Assembly (NCBI RefSeq): GCF_028372415.1
Contig: NC_092875.1
Location: forward strand, 227,577,136-227,641,135
Reading direction: 5' to 3'
DNA length: 64,000 nt
Source of the DNA: Notamacropus eugenii
Taxonomy: Eukaryota > Chordata > Mammalia > Diprotodontia > Macropodidae
Below the pieces are notes generated by a model. That model was not told the origin of the DNA. It saw nothing but the letters and a program-made list of their open reading frames with translations, and ran no database searches. Shown here piece after piece: positions 54,560 to 64,000 of this stretch; position 1 is the stretch's first letter; every line of letters starts with the position of its first letter. Position numbers and translations under genes: made by a program.

Positions 54560-57500
54560 GCTAAGTCTATCAGAAGCAGTCCTCACACACTGCGGCTATC
54601 ACTGTGTATAACGTTCTCTGGTTTCTGTTTATTTCACTCAGCATCAGTTCATATGAATGTTTCCAAGTTATTCTGAAGTCCTCCTCTTTGTCATTTCTTA
54701 TAGCACAATGGTATTCCATTACATTCATATAACACAACTTGTACAGCCATTCCCTAATTGATGAGCATCACCTCGATTTCCAGTTCTTGGCCACCCCAAA
54801 AAGAGCCACTATAAATATTTTTGTACATGTGTCCTTTTCCCATTTTTATGATCTCTTTGGGATATAGCCCTAGAAGTGGTATTGCTGGGTCAGATGGTAT
54901 GCACATTTTTATAGCCCTTTGGGCAGAGTTCCAAATTGCTCTTCAGAATAATTGGATCAGCTCATAACTCCACCAAAAATGAATGTGTTCCAATTCTCCC
55001 ATATCTTCTCCAACATTTATCATTTTCCTGTTTTGTCATGTTAGCCAATCTGATAGATGTGATGTGGTACCTCAGAGTTGTTTTAATTTGCATCTCTCTA
55101 ATCATTAGTGATTTAGAGTATTTTTTCACATGATTAAATATAGCTTTAATTTCTTTCTCTTAAAACAACCTGTTCATTTCTTTTGACCATTTATCCATTG
55201 GGGAATGATTTATACCTAGGTCATATATCCATCTGGACTTTATTCTTATGCATGGTGTCAGACATTGGTCTACGCCCAGGTTTCTCCACATTGTTAACCA
55301 GTTTTTCCAGCAATTTTTGTCAAACTGAGTTCTTATCCCAGAAACTGAGCTCTTTGAGTTTATCAAACAGTAGATCGCTGTATTCATTGACCACTGTGTC
55401 TTGAGTAACTAACATATTCCACTGCTCTACCCCTTTGTTTCTTAGCCAGTATCAAGTGGTTTTGATGATTGCTGTTTTATAATACAATCTGAGATCTGGT
55501 AGAGCTAGACCACCTTCCCTACCATTTTTTTCAGTAGTTTCTTTGATATTTTGGACCTTTTATTCTTCCAGATGAATTTTAATATTATTTTTTCTAGCTC
55601 TAGAAAATAATTTTCTGGTAGTTTGATTGGTATGGCACTGAACAAGTAAATTAATTTAGGTAGAATTGTCATTTTCATTATATTAGCTCGACCTACCCTT
55701 GAGCAACTGTTGTTTTTCCACTTACTTAGACCTGACTTTATCTGTATGAAAAGTGTTTTGTAATTGTGTTCATATAGTCCCTATGTTCGTTTTGGCAGGT
55801 AGACTCCCAGATATATTATAGCATCTACTGTAACTTTAAATGGGATTTCTCCTTCTATCTCTTTCTGTTGGGCTTTTTTTTTAATATATAGAAATGAAGA
55901 TGATTTTGTGGGTTTATTTTGTAACCTGCAACTTTGCCAAAGTTGATTATTATTTCAAGTAGCTTTTTACTTGATTCTCTGGAATTCTCTAAGTATATCA
56001 TCATATCATCTGCAAAGAGCAATAACTTACTTTGTTCTTTGCCTATTCTAATTCCTTCAATTACTTCTTCTTCTCTTATTGCTAAAGCTAACATTTCTAG
56101 TATTGCATTGAACAAATGGTGATAACAGGTGTCCTTGTTTCACTCCTGATCTTATTGGAAATGCATCTAGATTATCCCCATTACATATAATGCTTGCTGA
56201 CAGTTTTAGGTTGAAACTACTACGTATTTTAAGAAAGGCTCTATTTATTTCCATGCTTTCCAGTGTTTTCAATATAAATGGGTGCTGTATTTTGTCAAAA
56301 GCTTTTTTTGCATCTATTGCGATAACCACATGTTTTCTGTTAGTTTTGTAGTTGATATGATCAATAAGGCTGATAGTTTTCCTACTATTGAACCAGCCCT
56401 GCATTCTTGGTAGAAATCCTACCTGATCATAATGTATTATTCTCATGACAAGTTGCTGTAATCTTTTTGATAATATCTTATTTAAAATTTTTGATTCTAT
56501 ATTCATTAGGAAAATTGGTCTATAATTTTCTTTCTCTGTTTTGACTCTTCTTGGTTTAAATATCAGAACCATATTTGTATCATAAAAAAGAATTTTAGGC
56601 CTCCTTCTTCACCAATTTTCCCAAGTAATCTGTATAGTATTAGAATTAATTGTTCTTAAAATGTTTAATAGAATTTGCTTATAAATCCATCTGGCCCTGT
56701 TTGGTTTGGTTTTGTTTTTTCCCAGAGAGTTCATTGATGGCTTCTTCAATGTCTTTTTCTGAGATGGAATTATTTAAATGTTTTACTTCCTCTTCTGTTA
56801 ATCTGGACAGTTTATATTTTTGTAAATATTCATCCATTTCACTTAGATTGTAAAATTTATGGACATACAGTTGGGAAAAGTAATTCCTAAATGTTGTTTT
56901 AATTTTCTCTTCATTGGAGGTGAGTTCACCCTTTTCATTTTTGATACTGGTAATTTGGTTTTCTTCTTTCTTTTTTTTAAATCAACTTGAACAAAGGTTT
57001 ATCAATTTTATTGGTTTTTTTCATAAAGCCTGCTCTTTTATTTATTATTTCAGTAGTTTTATTAGTATCAGTTTTATTAATCTCTGCTTTGGTTTTCAGT
57101 ACTTCTATTTTGGTATTTAATAGGAGATTTTCAATTTGTTCTTTTTCTAGTTTATTCAGTCACATGCCCAATTCATTGAACTCCTCTTTCTCTATTTTTA
57201 GTCATTTAACTCTTCAAAGATATAAAACTTCCAATAAGATTCACTTTTACTGCATCCCATATGTTTTGGTAGGTTGTCTCATTATTATTCTCTTGAATAA
57301 AGTTATTAATTTTTTCTATGATTTGTTGTTTGATCCACTCATTCTTTAGGATTAGATTGTTTAATTTCCAATTAAATTTTGTCTATCTTTCCAAGGTTCT
57401 TTATTACATAATAATTTTTATTACATCATAATCTGAAAATGATACATTGACTCTCTCTGCTGTTCTGCACTGGATTGTGAGGTTTTTATGCCCTAGCACA

Positions 57501-58110
57501 TGGTCAATTTTTATGTTTCTGCCATGCATCACTGAGAAAAATGCATATTCCTTTCTATCCCCATTCAGTTTTCTCCAGAGATCTGTCCTATATACCTTAT
57601 CCAGAATTCTATTTACCTCTTTAACTTCTTTCCTATTTATTTTGTGATTACATTTATCAAATTCAGAAAGGGGGAGATTGAAGTCCCCCATTAGTATAGT
57701 TTTGCTGTCTATTTCTTCCTGTAACTGCCTTAAGTTCTCCTCTAAGAATTTGGATGCTATACTACTTGGTGCATGTATTTTAATAATGATATTATTTCAT
57801 TGTCTGTAGCACATTTTTAACAGGATATAGTTTCCTTCCTTATACCTTTGGATTAGATCTATTTTTGCTTTTGCTTTGCTCAGATTAGGATTGCTACCCC
57901 CTGCATTTTTTTACATCATCTGAAGCATACTATATTCTGATCTAACCTTTTGCCTTTACCCTGTGAATATTCTCCTATTTCAAATGTCTTTCTTGTAAAC
58001 AACATATTGTAGGATTATGTTTTTAATCCACTCTGCTATCCACTTCTGTTTTATGGGAGAGTTCATCCTATTCACATTCATAGTTATGATTACTATCTGT
58101 GTCTTTCTCT
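54560..58110 (-). pseudogene. L1 ORF2 (endonuclease and reverse transcriptase), degenerate
   Basis: The product would nick target DNA and reverse-transcribe L1 RNA at the nick. The start near 58090 reads ITMNVNRMNSPIKQKWIAEW, matching the L1 endonuclease opening ILTLNINGLNS.IK. The GDFNLPLSEFDK motif follows at 57691. RT landmarks are [19 protein letters not shown] and [14 protein letters not shown] (56317-56279), [10 protein letters not shown] (about 56146-56117) and the catalytic FADDMMIYLEN at 56016-55984. The two RT blocks are in different frames, joined by a shift near 56115, and stops are frequent. The C-terminal part and cysteine-rich region run to about 54560. Roughly 1180 codons in origin, a little shorter than human ORF2 (1275). 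The borders are approximate because no intact frame marks them. Confidence 0.85.
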
Positions 58111-58676
58111 CCATCCTCTTCCCCATTTATGCTTTCATTTCTCCCTTCCCTTCCTCAAGAGTTTTACTTTTGACCACTGCCTCTCTCACTCTTCCCTCCG
58201 TTGTATCAAACGCCCCTTTTCTTTTCCTTTTCCCTTACTACTCCTTCTCTCCCTTCTAACCACCTCCTCCCTTTTCTTTCCCCTTTCCCTTCTTACTGTC
58301 TGTAGGTCAAATTAAATTTCTTTGCTTAACTATGTTATTCCCTCCTTGAACCAAATCTGATGAGAATAAAAGTCAAACAATGCTCCTTTCCCTCTTTTCT
58401 TTCTCTCTACTATAATGTGTTTCTGTGCCTCTTCCTATGATGTAATTCACCTTTTTCTGCATCCTCCTATCCTCTTTCCCTGTTACAATCCCTTCACACC
58501 TTTAATTATGCTTTTTATCATCACATCAGTTAATTTATATTCACTCCCTCTATGTATATCCCTTTTGAATGTCATAATAAGTATACAGTTTTCAAGATTA
58601 AACATTATCTTCCTCCTATATAGGGATGTAAACAGTTTGTGCATGTTGGATAACAATTTTTTCCCTGTCTACCTCT
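58111..58676 (-). other. inter-ORF spacer of the L1
   Basis: About 565 nt separate the ORF1 stop from the recognisable start of ORF2. The sense (minus) strand is strongly purine-rich; the plus strand shows cccttttcttttccttttcc, ctcccttttctttccccttt and similar. Plus-strand open frames here are pyrimidine-tract artefacts. Confidence 0.6.
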
Positions 58677-59782
58677 TTATGCCTCTCTTGAGTCTTGTAT
58701 TTGATGATCACATTTTCTACTAAGTTCTGGTCTTTCCATCAGGGAGGTATGGAAATTCCTTATGTCATTGAATATCCATCTGCTTTCCTGAAATACTATT
58801 TTCAGTTTTGCTGGGTAATTGATCTCTGGTTGTAGTCTAAGCTCCTTTGCCTTACAAAATATCATATTCCAATCCCTCCAGTCTTCTTATGTAGAAGCTG
58901 CAAGGGCCTGTGTGATTATGACTGTAGTTCCTTGATATTTAAATTCTTTCTTTCTGTCTGCTTACAATATTTTCTCCTTAACTTGATAGTTCTGGAATTT
59001 GGCAACAATATTTCCTGTCATCTGCAATTTGAGATCTCTTTCAGGAGGTGATCAGTGGATTCTTTCAAATACTATTTTTCCCTTTGAATCTAGGATATCA
59101 GTGCAGTTCTCCTTGATGATATCTTGGAAGATATTTTCCAGGCTATTTTTTTCATCATGACTTTCCCGTAGACCAATAATTTTTAGATTTTCTCTTCTGA
59201 ATCTATTTTCTGAGTTGGTTGTTTTTCCAATGAGTTACTTTACATTTTCTTCTATTTTTTCATTCTTTAGATTTTGTTTGATTCTTGATGTCTCATAGAG
59301 TCATTTGTTCCTACTTGCCCAATTCTAATTTTTAAAAATTGTTTTCTTCAGTTAACTTTTTTGCCTCCTTTTCCATTTGTTCAATCTTCCCAGTTAGATT
59401 TTTGTACCTCCTTATCCATTTGACCAATTTTACCTTTTAAGGACCTGTTCTCTTCAGTGAATATATTCTTCATTTTGCCAATTTTATTTTTACAATCATT
59501 GGTCACTTTTTCTTCTACCTCTCTAATTTGCCTTCTACAATCCTTCTTGAGCTCTTCCAAGAATGCTTTTTGGACTTGAGACCAATTCATGTTCCCTTTT
59601 CAGATTTCAGATGTGGCTATATTGTCAGTCCTATTGTCCTCTGAATTTGTATTTTGATCTTCCCTTTCCCCTAGAAAGATTCTATGGTCTTTGCTTTTCC
59701 AATTTGCTTCTTGCTCATTGCCTTTTTCCTGGCTTTTAAAGTGGATCCCTGCTTCTGGGGCACCAGAGACTTTGTCCCACAT
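58677..59782 (-). pseudogene. L1 ORF1 (RNA-binding chaperone), degenerate
   Basis: ORF1p is the trimeric coiled-coil RNA-binding protein of the L1 particle. The N-terminal part starts at the ATG at 59782. An in-frame stop at 59600-59602 is followed by a coiled-coil-like run rich in Lys and Glu (QKAFLEELKKDCRRQIREVE, KNKIGKMKNIFTEENRSLKG). The C-terminal domain near 58865-58677 reads AKELRLQPEINYPAKLKIVF, ESRWIFNDIRNFHTSLMERP, matching the family form PRISYPAKLSF and L..F...RP.L. It stops 18 residues after MERP, a natural place, so 58677 is probably the original stop. A frame change lies between 59381 and 58865. About 368 codons against 338 in human. Confidence 0.85.
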
Positions 59783-60404
59783 TTCTCATGTTGCGAGCTG
59801 GAGGACTGTTTACTGGCTTTGTGTGTTGTGACCTCTGGTTCTTTCAGCTGGAAGGTATATAATGTTGTAGTTCACCTGGTGCTGAGCTGACTGGTGTGCC
59901 AAGGCCACTTGAAGTCTTTCTGAGTTTACCCTGGGGTTCCTCTGAAGGTCAGGGCATGAAGTATGGGGGAGGTATAGTCTGGCCATAGGAGGTCTTCTCC
60001 TCCCCTAGGGCTGAGCTAGAGCACAGGCAGGCTCAGTGGTTGGTGAACCCACTTCTGTGCTAGTGTCTGTTCAATTCCCCTGACTGTGCTAAGGCACACC
60101 TGGGGTCCTGATGTTGGCACTTACTGACTTTATCCCCCTGGGGTTCAGGATCTCCTCCTGGTCTGCTAAGTTGAGGCTTACTGGCTACCTGCAGTCTTGC
60201 ACTGAAGGACCCCTTCAGCCACAGCAAGAGGTACTATTCCTGTTGATCTCCCTAGCCTTCTGAGCTGAAAAGACTGCTATACCCCTTCTGCTGGCTCCAC
60301 TATTCCAGGATTTTCCTGGGAAAATATTCTCTGGATTTTTCAAGGTCAACACAGAGAGTATGAGAGCACATACAGTTTACTCTGCCATCTTGGCTCCTGG
60401 ACTC
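59783..60404 (-). promoter_or_regulatory. L1 5' UTR (internal promoter region)
   Basis: GC-richer than the rest, about 620 nt upstream of ORF1. L1 transcription starts at the first bases of this region and is driven from inside it. Single unit, no obvious monomer repeats. Confidence 0.75.
60381..60394 (-). promoter_or_regulatory. YY1-type site at the L1 5' end
   Basis: Minus strand gccaagatggcaga, about 10 nt from the element's first base. It has the CAAGATGGC core that positions the start site in human L1, at the same place. Activity here is inferred, not shown. Confidence 0.65.
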
Positions 60405-60462
60405 TTTTTTTCTTAAAGGTCTATTTTTTTTCTTTTTTTTTCCTTAAAGGCCTATTTTTTTT
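60405..60462 (+). repeat. T-rich tandem pair at the L1 5' border
   Basis: Two copies of a unit of about 33 bases: cttaaaggtctatttttttt and then cttaaaggcctatttttttt, separated by T runs. Confidence 0.8.
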
Positions 60463-60884
60463 TCAATACTTTATCATTACCCAACCCTGCTAAATAGACT
60501 TCTAAGTTCATATCAGTAGCATATCAAATGGAAATAGAATTGTCCAGAAAATGGGGGCTAGGTAGTATGTGAGGAAGCAAAATGTTGTTCTTCGTTCCTT
60601 TAGTTTTCTGGAAGGTCTTATTTCGTGTACTAAACAAATGATATTTTTTTTCTTAATATATGCCAATTGCTTGAAACTATCTTTTTCAGTATTTTACAGC
60701 GTTAACTACATAACTGTAAACATATATGTGTTCCTAACTACTTCACTGAAAAAGTTTGTTATAAATCGAAATTTAATATAAATAGCTTTATTTTAGATTC
60801 TTTCCGACTTTCAACCATTTTTAATTAGTCTCATAACTTCCCGTGTAATTTTCTTTGCTAACGAATGTGTGACAGACTCATCTT
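60463..60884. other. unassigned sequence
   Basis: Nothing recognised. Confidence 0.4.
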
Positions 60885-60990
60885 GCCCTAAACAATAGTA
60901 ATAGCTAGTATTTATATTGTCCTTGAAGGTTTGCAAGGCATTTTACAAATATGATTTCATTTTATTTCTTGCAGTTTATAAGAATTATAA
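60885..60990 (-). mobile_element. MIR-type SINE fragment
   Basis: aacaatagtaatagctagta, tttatattgtccttgaaggt, ttgcaaggcattttacaaat, tgatttcattttat: reversed tail part only. Confidence 0.75.
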
Positions 60991-61815
60991 ATCTCTCAGT
61001 CTAGTACTAAATTCCAAGTTAAAAGAAACTGATCCTCACACTCAATTTGGCATAATTATGGCTTTTGTAACTAATCGAGAAACCAAATTTTGGGGAAAGG
61101 ATATTGGAGGGCCATATACCAGACTGCCTTACTACCACCCATGATCTTAGGACTGGTTCTGAGAGAAGAAGCAAGCATATTTTACAGTCTCCATTAACCA
61201 TATTTGCCTTGAAGTCTTCTAGTTGAGGAAGATGATGGCGAGGGTAAGAGAAGGATCTGTAGGATTTTACACTGAGATAGGCAAAAGACACTAGAGCCCT
61301 TTACAAATGTATAAATTATGTTGGATGTGGCCTTTTGACTAAGTCTAAGTTTTACAAAACAAATCCTTTAAAGGGAATTTGTTCTTTGAAGTTTAGATTC
61401 TATCAAAGGGCTGCACTTGAGGAAATAGAGGGAATTGAGGCTGGAGGGTCCTTATCCCTGTGACTAATACAGGGTAAGCAGACTCCAAACATTTTGAATA
61501 CTCAATCAATAGTAAATTAAAATAAAACAAATGCAAGGTTTGGTAAAGATAAACAAATAAATAAATGAATAAATGAATGATCCTTTGATGTCAATGGCTT
61601 CACTTAACCAGTCATGGCAGATGTTTCTGTATATGCATACCCTCTGTGTGAGAGTCTTCTCTCTTAGGTGGATCCAACCAGACTACATCAAGTATGAAAT
61701 GGAAAAAATAAATAATCAATGCCTTGAATGCCTTGTTCTGTAATTATTTATCAGCTATAAAACTATAGGATAAGGAATAAGTGTGTGATTTATAGTAAGA
61801 ACATAGTCCCATATT

Positions 61816-61846
<31 letters not shown>

Positions 61847-62735
61847 TAAAAGCCTGTGTGTAACAAAACTATGATGTAGTCCCTGGGAAGTTCCTGAGTT
61901 TGTTGACTTAAGGAGTATAATTATAATCATTATAAGGAGTATAACAGCGCAGCTACAATCATTGTAATGTGTGTGACTGTATTAATCATCTTGACTACAT
62001 TAATCACCTTTACATTAAAATGTAGTTGTTTACCCTGAGCTTCTCGTGAAAGAGTACCCTCTTTTTTGCAAGAGCTTGCTTGAGTAAAAGAGAACTAACT
62101 TACACAATAGCAGCTCCTCCCTTTTTTCTTTTTCTCGTTAAACATGAATCAAGAAAACTAAATAATTGTGAGTCTTACAGGTTAGGGTCTTAGATCATAC
62201 CAGGTGGACTACAGACCACAACCCTTGTTTTTCTTAACAAAGATTTGCCCGCAAAGGTTCCCAGATTCTTTTTTACAATGACTTCAGAATTCAACTATAT
62301 TTTGCCTTTTTAAGTGTAATATGCCAGTATTAATGGAATAATTTCCCAGGTAAAACCATTCTGTTTAACTAATAATGATTCAACCAATACCAATTGTGGA
62401 TTCATTCAGTACTAAAGCTAATTAACATTTGGGAACAATATTTTTTTTTTCCTGATTCTATATAAAAACCCTCATTTAGGCTTAATGCTGATCATTCAAG
62501 AGCAGCAGAGCTGGTATACTCCAAATGTGTACTCTAAGTCCCAGTGCTTCATTTTCAATAGCCTTTCTCATTACTTGAACCTGATGACAAAATCAGAATT
62601 TGGAGATAGTAATTTAACTCCTTGAACTTCTCACCAATTATCATATCACTTCTGAATCCAAGCCCTGGAGGACTCAGCACTTTCTTGACTGATGTTATTA
62701 CATTAAGGCCTCATTGTCTTGATTTGTAGTTGCCT
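60991..62735. other. unassigned sequence with short simple repeats
   Basis: An (AAAT)n-like stretch at 61548-61580 and an (AAAAC)n at 61817-61847. No gene recognised; frames around 61019-61291 have no family likeness. Confidence 0.5.
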
Positions 62736-62739
62736 CAGT

Positions 62740-63062
62740 AGCACACTGTATCTAGATCTGAATAACTGCCACATTCTAGGCACTCTTTGCACCATCACCC
62801 TTCCTCCCTCCATCCCCTTTCTAGTTCCTCAACCATAATCATATCAACTCTGTCACTGGTCTTTAACAGGGCATAACAATCCTCTCTCCTGTTCACCAGT
62901 GCAACAAAATATCACTTCTTTGCCACACTTACCTCTATGTACTGCTGCCTCCATTAGAAAATATTTATATCGGTTTTACTTCTACATTTCTTTCTCCATT
63001 ACTTAGCACAGTGTCCAGAACACAGGACACAGGTAACAATTGCTTATTGAATGACTGACGTA
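62740..63062 (+). mobile_element. L2 3' region
   Basis: tattgtgcc-like decay, then ccagtgcaacaaaatatcac, actgctgcctccattagaaa, ttctccattacttagcacag, tgtccagaacacagg, attgcttattgaatgactga. Confidence 0.6.
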
Positions 63063-63379
63063 GTTTATAATATAAAAATTCATTTAAAGTGTTACTGAAT
63101 TAGAATCATCAAGTCAATAGAAACCAGATATACAAGTGTTATTGTAGGGGTGTCTGCAATTTTTTTCTATTACCATTAGAAATTGCTAGGTAGCTGCAAA
63201 TCTGACACATAGATCCATGTACCAATATGAGTGGGGAAGCTGTAATCTGCCTAAAGAGCACTACAATGAAATGCAATTCCACTAACATTTAATAGCAAAG
63301 TTCGTATTCAATGCCAATGTTCTGAAGGGTGCTGTGATAGGAGACAGAAATACAATTTTTTAAGATGTATCCCTGTCCT

Positions 63380-63468
63380 TTGAGGGAAAACATGGTCTTG
63401 CTTTTCCTTATATCCTCAGTACTTAGTATAGTACCTGGCACACAGTAGTCACTTAATAGATACTTTCA
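63380..63468 (+). mobile_element. L2 3' end
   Basis: tgagggaaaacatggtcttg, ttccttatatcctcagtact, tagtatagtacctggcacac, agtagtcacttaatagatac. Confidence 0.8.
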
Positions 63469-63639
63469 GGCTACTTACAGACCCATCCTGTATCTGCATT
63501 AGTACAGCAGATACATGATCTTAAAAAAGGAAAGGAAGGGGAGGGAGGAAAAATTATACCGTGTAAGAAAGGAAGAAGAAAACTAGGGTTTAAGACATAT
63601 GGAGTACCAACCTAATTTTCACATAATGTCAGAATGCAA

Positions 63640-63885
63640 GTGTGTGTTCGTCCTTCATTGCCAAAGAAGAACATACCATCAGAAAAACAATGACATGACT
63701 TGCACTTCACTTTGTTTTAAGTGAGGGAGGGCTGTGCAGGTCACCAGCCTCACTTCTCCTCCAGAACCATCTGAATTCAGTGACCAAATATTCATCAGGA
63801 TGACTGGAGATGACCCAGGAGAAGGCAGTTTGGGTTAAGTGGTTGCCCAGGGTCACACAGCTAGTGAGTGTCAAGCGTTAAGTAA
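63640..63885 (-). mobile_element. SINE: tRNA/CORE head with the tail of the unassigned LINE
   Basis: Read on the minus strand: a head ctagctgtgtgaccctgggc (63867-63848), then ctggagaaggag-type body, gactt-free core tggttctggaggagaagtga, ggctggtgacctgcacagcc, caagtcatgtcattgttttt, and tail ttctttggcaatgaaggacg. The head is the CORE-SINE head; the tail resembles ctttgagaacgaaggac of the LINE at 632-684. Confidence 0.75.
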
Positions 63886-64000
63886 ACGACTATCCAAAGA
63901 TGGATGAAGTGAAGAAGAGGTGGAGGAAGTAGGTATCACCTGAACTTCATTTTCATTTAGTCAAAGGATGATAGAATACACAGAGAAAGTTTGGTACAGA

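Larger units (their letters stand above)
54211..60404 (-). mobile_element. near full-length L1, inactive
   Basis: All parts of a mammalian L1 are present in order on the minus strand. These are a 5' UTR starting gagtccaggagccaagatgg (60404 downwards), ORF1, a long spacer, ORF2 with endonuclease and reverse transcriptase, and a 3' UTR with G-rich tract (reversed at about 54284-54308). A T run at 54211-54226 on the plus strand is the A-tail. Total about 6.2 kb, close to the normal length. Stops and frameshifts break both ORFs. No clear target duplication was found; the right flank is a T-rich tandem repeat. Confidence 0.93.

Noticed and set aside
55934..58723. Many plus-strand frames rich in Leu, Ser, Phe and Ile resembling membrane proteins
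   Set aside because: They are antisense to L1 ORF2 and to the purine-rich spacer, where A-rich sense codons become T-rich.
1..64000. CRISPR arrays, rRNA, tRNA genes, bacterial promoters or operons
   Set aside because: No regularly spaced identical repeats, and no rRNA or intact tRNA clover-leaf seen; the tRNA-like pieces are SINE heads.
63886..64000. Possible further SINE at the right edge
   Set aside because: Purine-rich sequence without recognisable SINE words before the window ends.

Overview
This is AT-rich, intron- or intergenic-type DNA from a vertebrate nuclear genome, almost certainly a marsupial. The evidence is the repeat mixture: L1 elements with a marsupial-style 3' end (coding end, then a short UTR with a G-rich tract and an A-tail), many L2 3' ends, CORE-SINEs (MIR-like) in several tail versions including one with an RTE/BovB-like tail (Mar1-like), CR1/L3 remnants, an RTE reverse-transcriptase remnant, and dozens of compound TA/TG/CA microsatellites. 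I cannot name the species. There are no bacterial-type operons, CRISPR arrays, rRNA or tRNA genes, and no complete host gene that I can support. Family names rest on recognised consensus features, not on a database search.

Layout. 1-0.8 kb: 3' end of a non-LTR retrotransposon, then a MIR. 0.8-9 kb: mostly unassigned sequence with one SINE, a few L2 ends and an unexplained pair of 103-bp direct copies (2456 and 4431). 9-14.3 kb: CR1/L3 and L2 remnants, a purine tract and an LTR-like block. 14.5-17.3 kb: an RTE ORF remnant next to an L2 broken by a second L2 and by an L1. 17.4-22 kb: SINEs, L1 3' ends, a 40-unit AG microsatellite inside an L2, and a candidate coding exon on the minus strand (21310-21466). 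22-25 kb: little recognisable. 25-32 kb: SINE, L1 and L2 copies, including an L1 tail inserted in an L2 with a clean 16-bp target duplication, and an L2/CR1 endonuclease remnant. 32-41.9 kb: LTR-like blocks, microsatellites, a perfect AT palindrome and a cluster of SINEs with different tails. 41.9-43.4 kb: an L1 split by other repeats. 44-53 kb: MIR, L2 and another LTR-like block. 53-60.4 kb: a truncated L1 beside a near full-length (about 6.2 kb) but dead L1 on the minus strand, with recognisable 5' UTR, ORF1, a long inter-ORF spacer, ORF2 (endonuclease and reverse transcriptase) and 3' UTR. 60.4-64 kb: mostly unassigned, with L2 ends and a LINE-tailed SINE.

How the parts relate: the window records autonomous LINEs (L1, L2, CR1/L3, RTE and one unassigned LINE) and the SINEs that borrowed their tails. 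The same tRNA/CORE head appears joined to at least three different LINE-type tails. I found no convincing new gene system. The best leads are the candidate exon at 21.3 kb, the 103-bp duplicate, the LINE with a C2H2-like C-terminus and its tail-sharing SINE, and the long purine-rich spacer in the L1.
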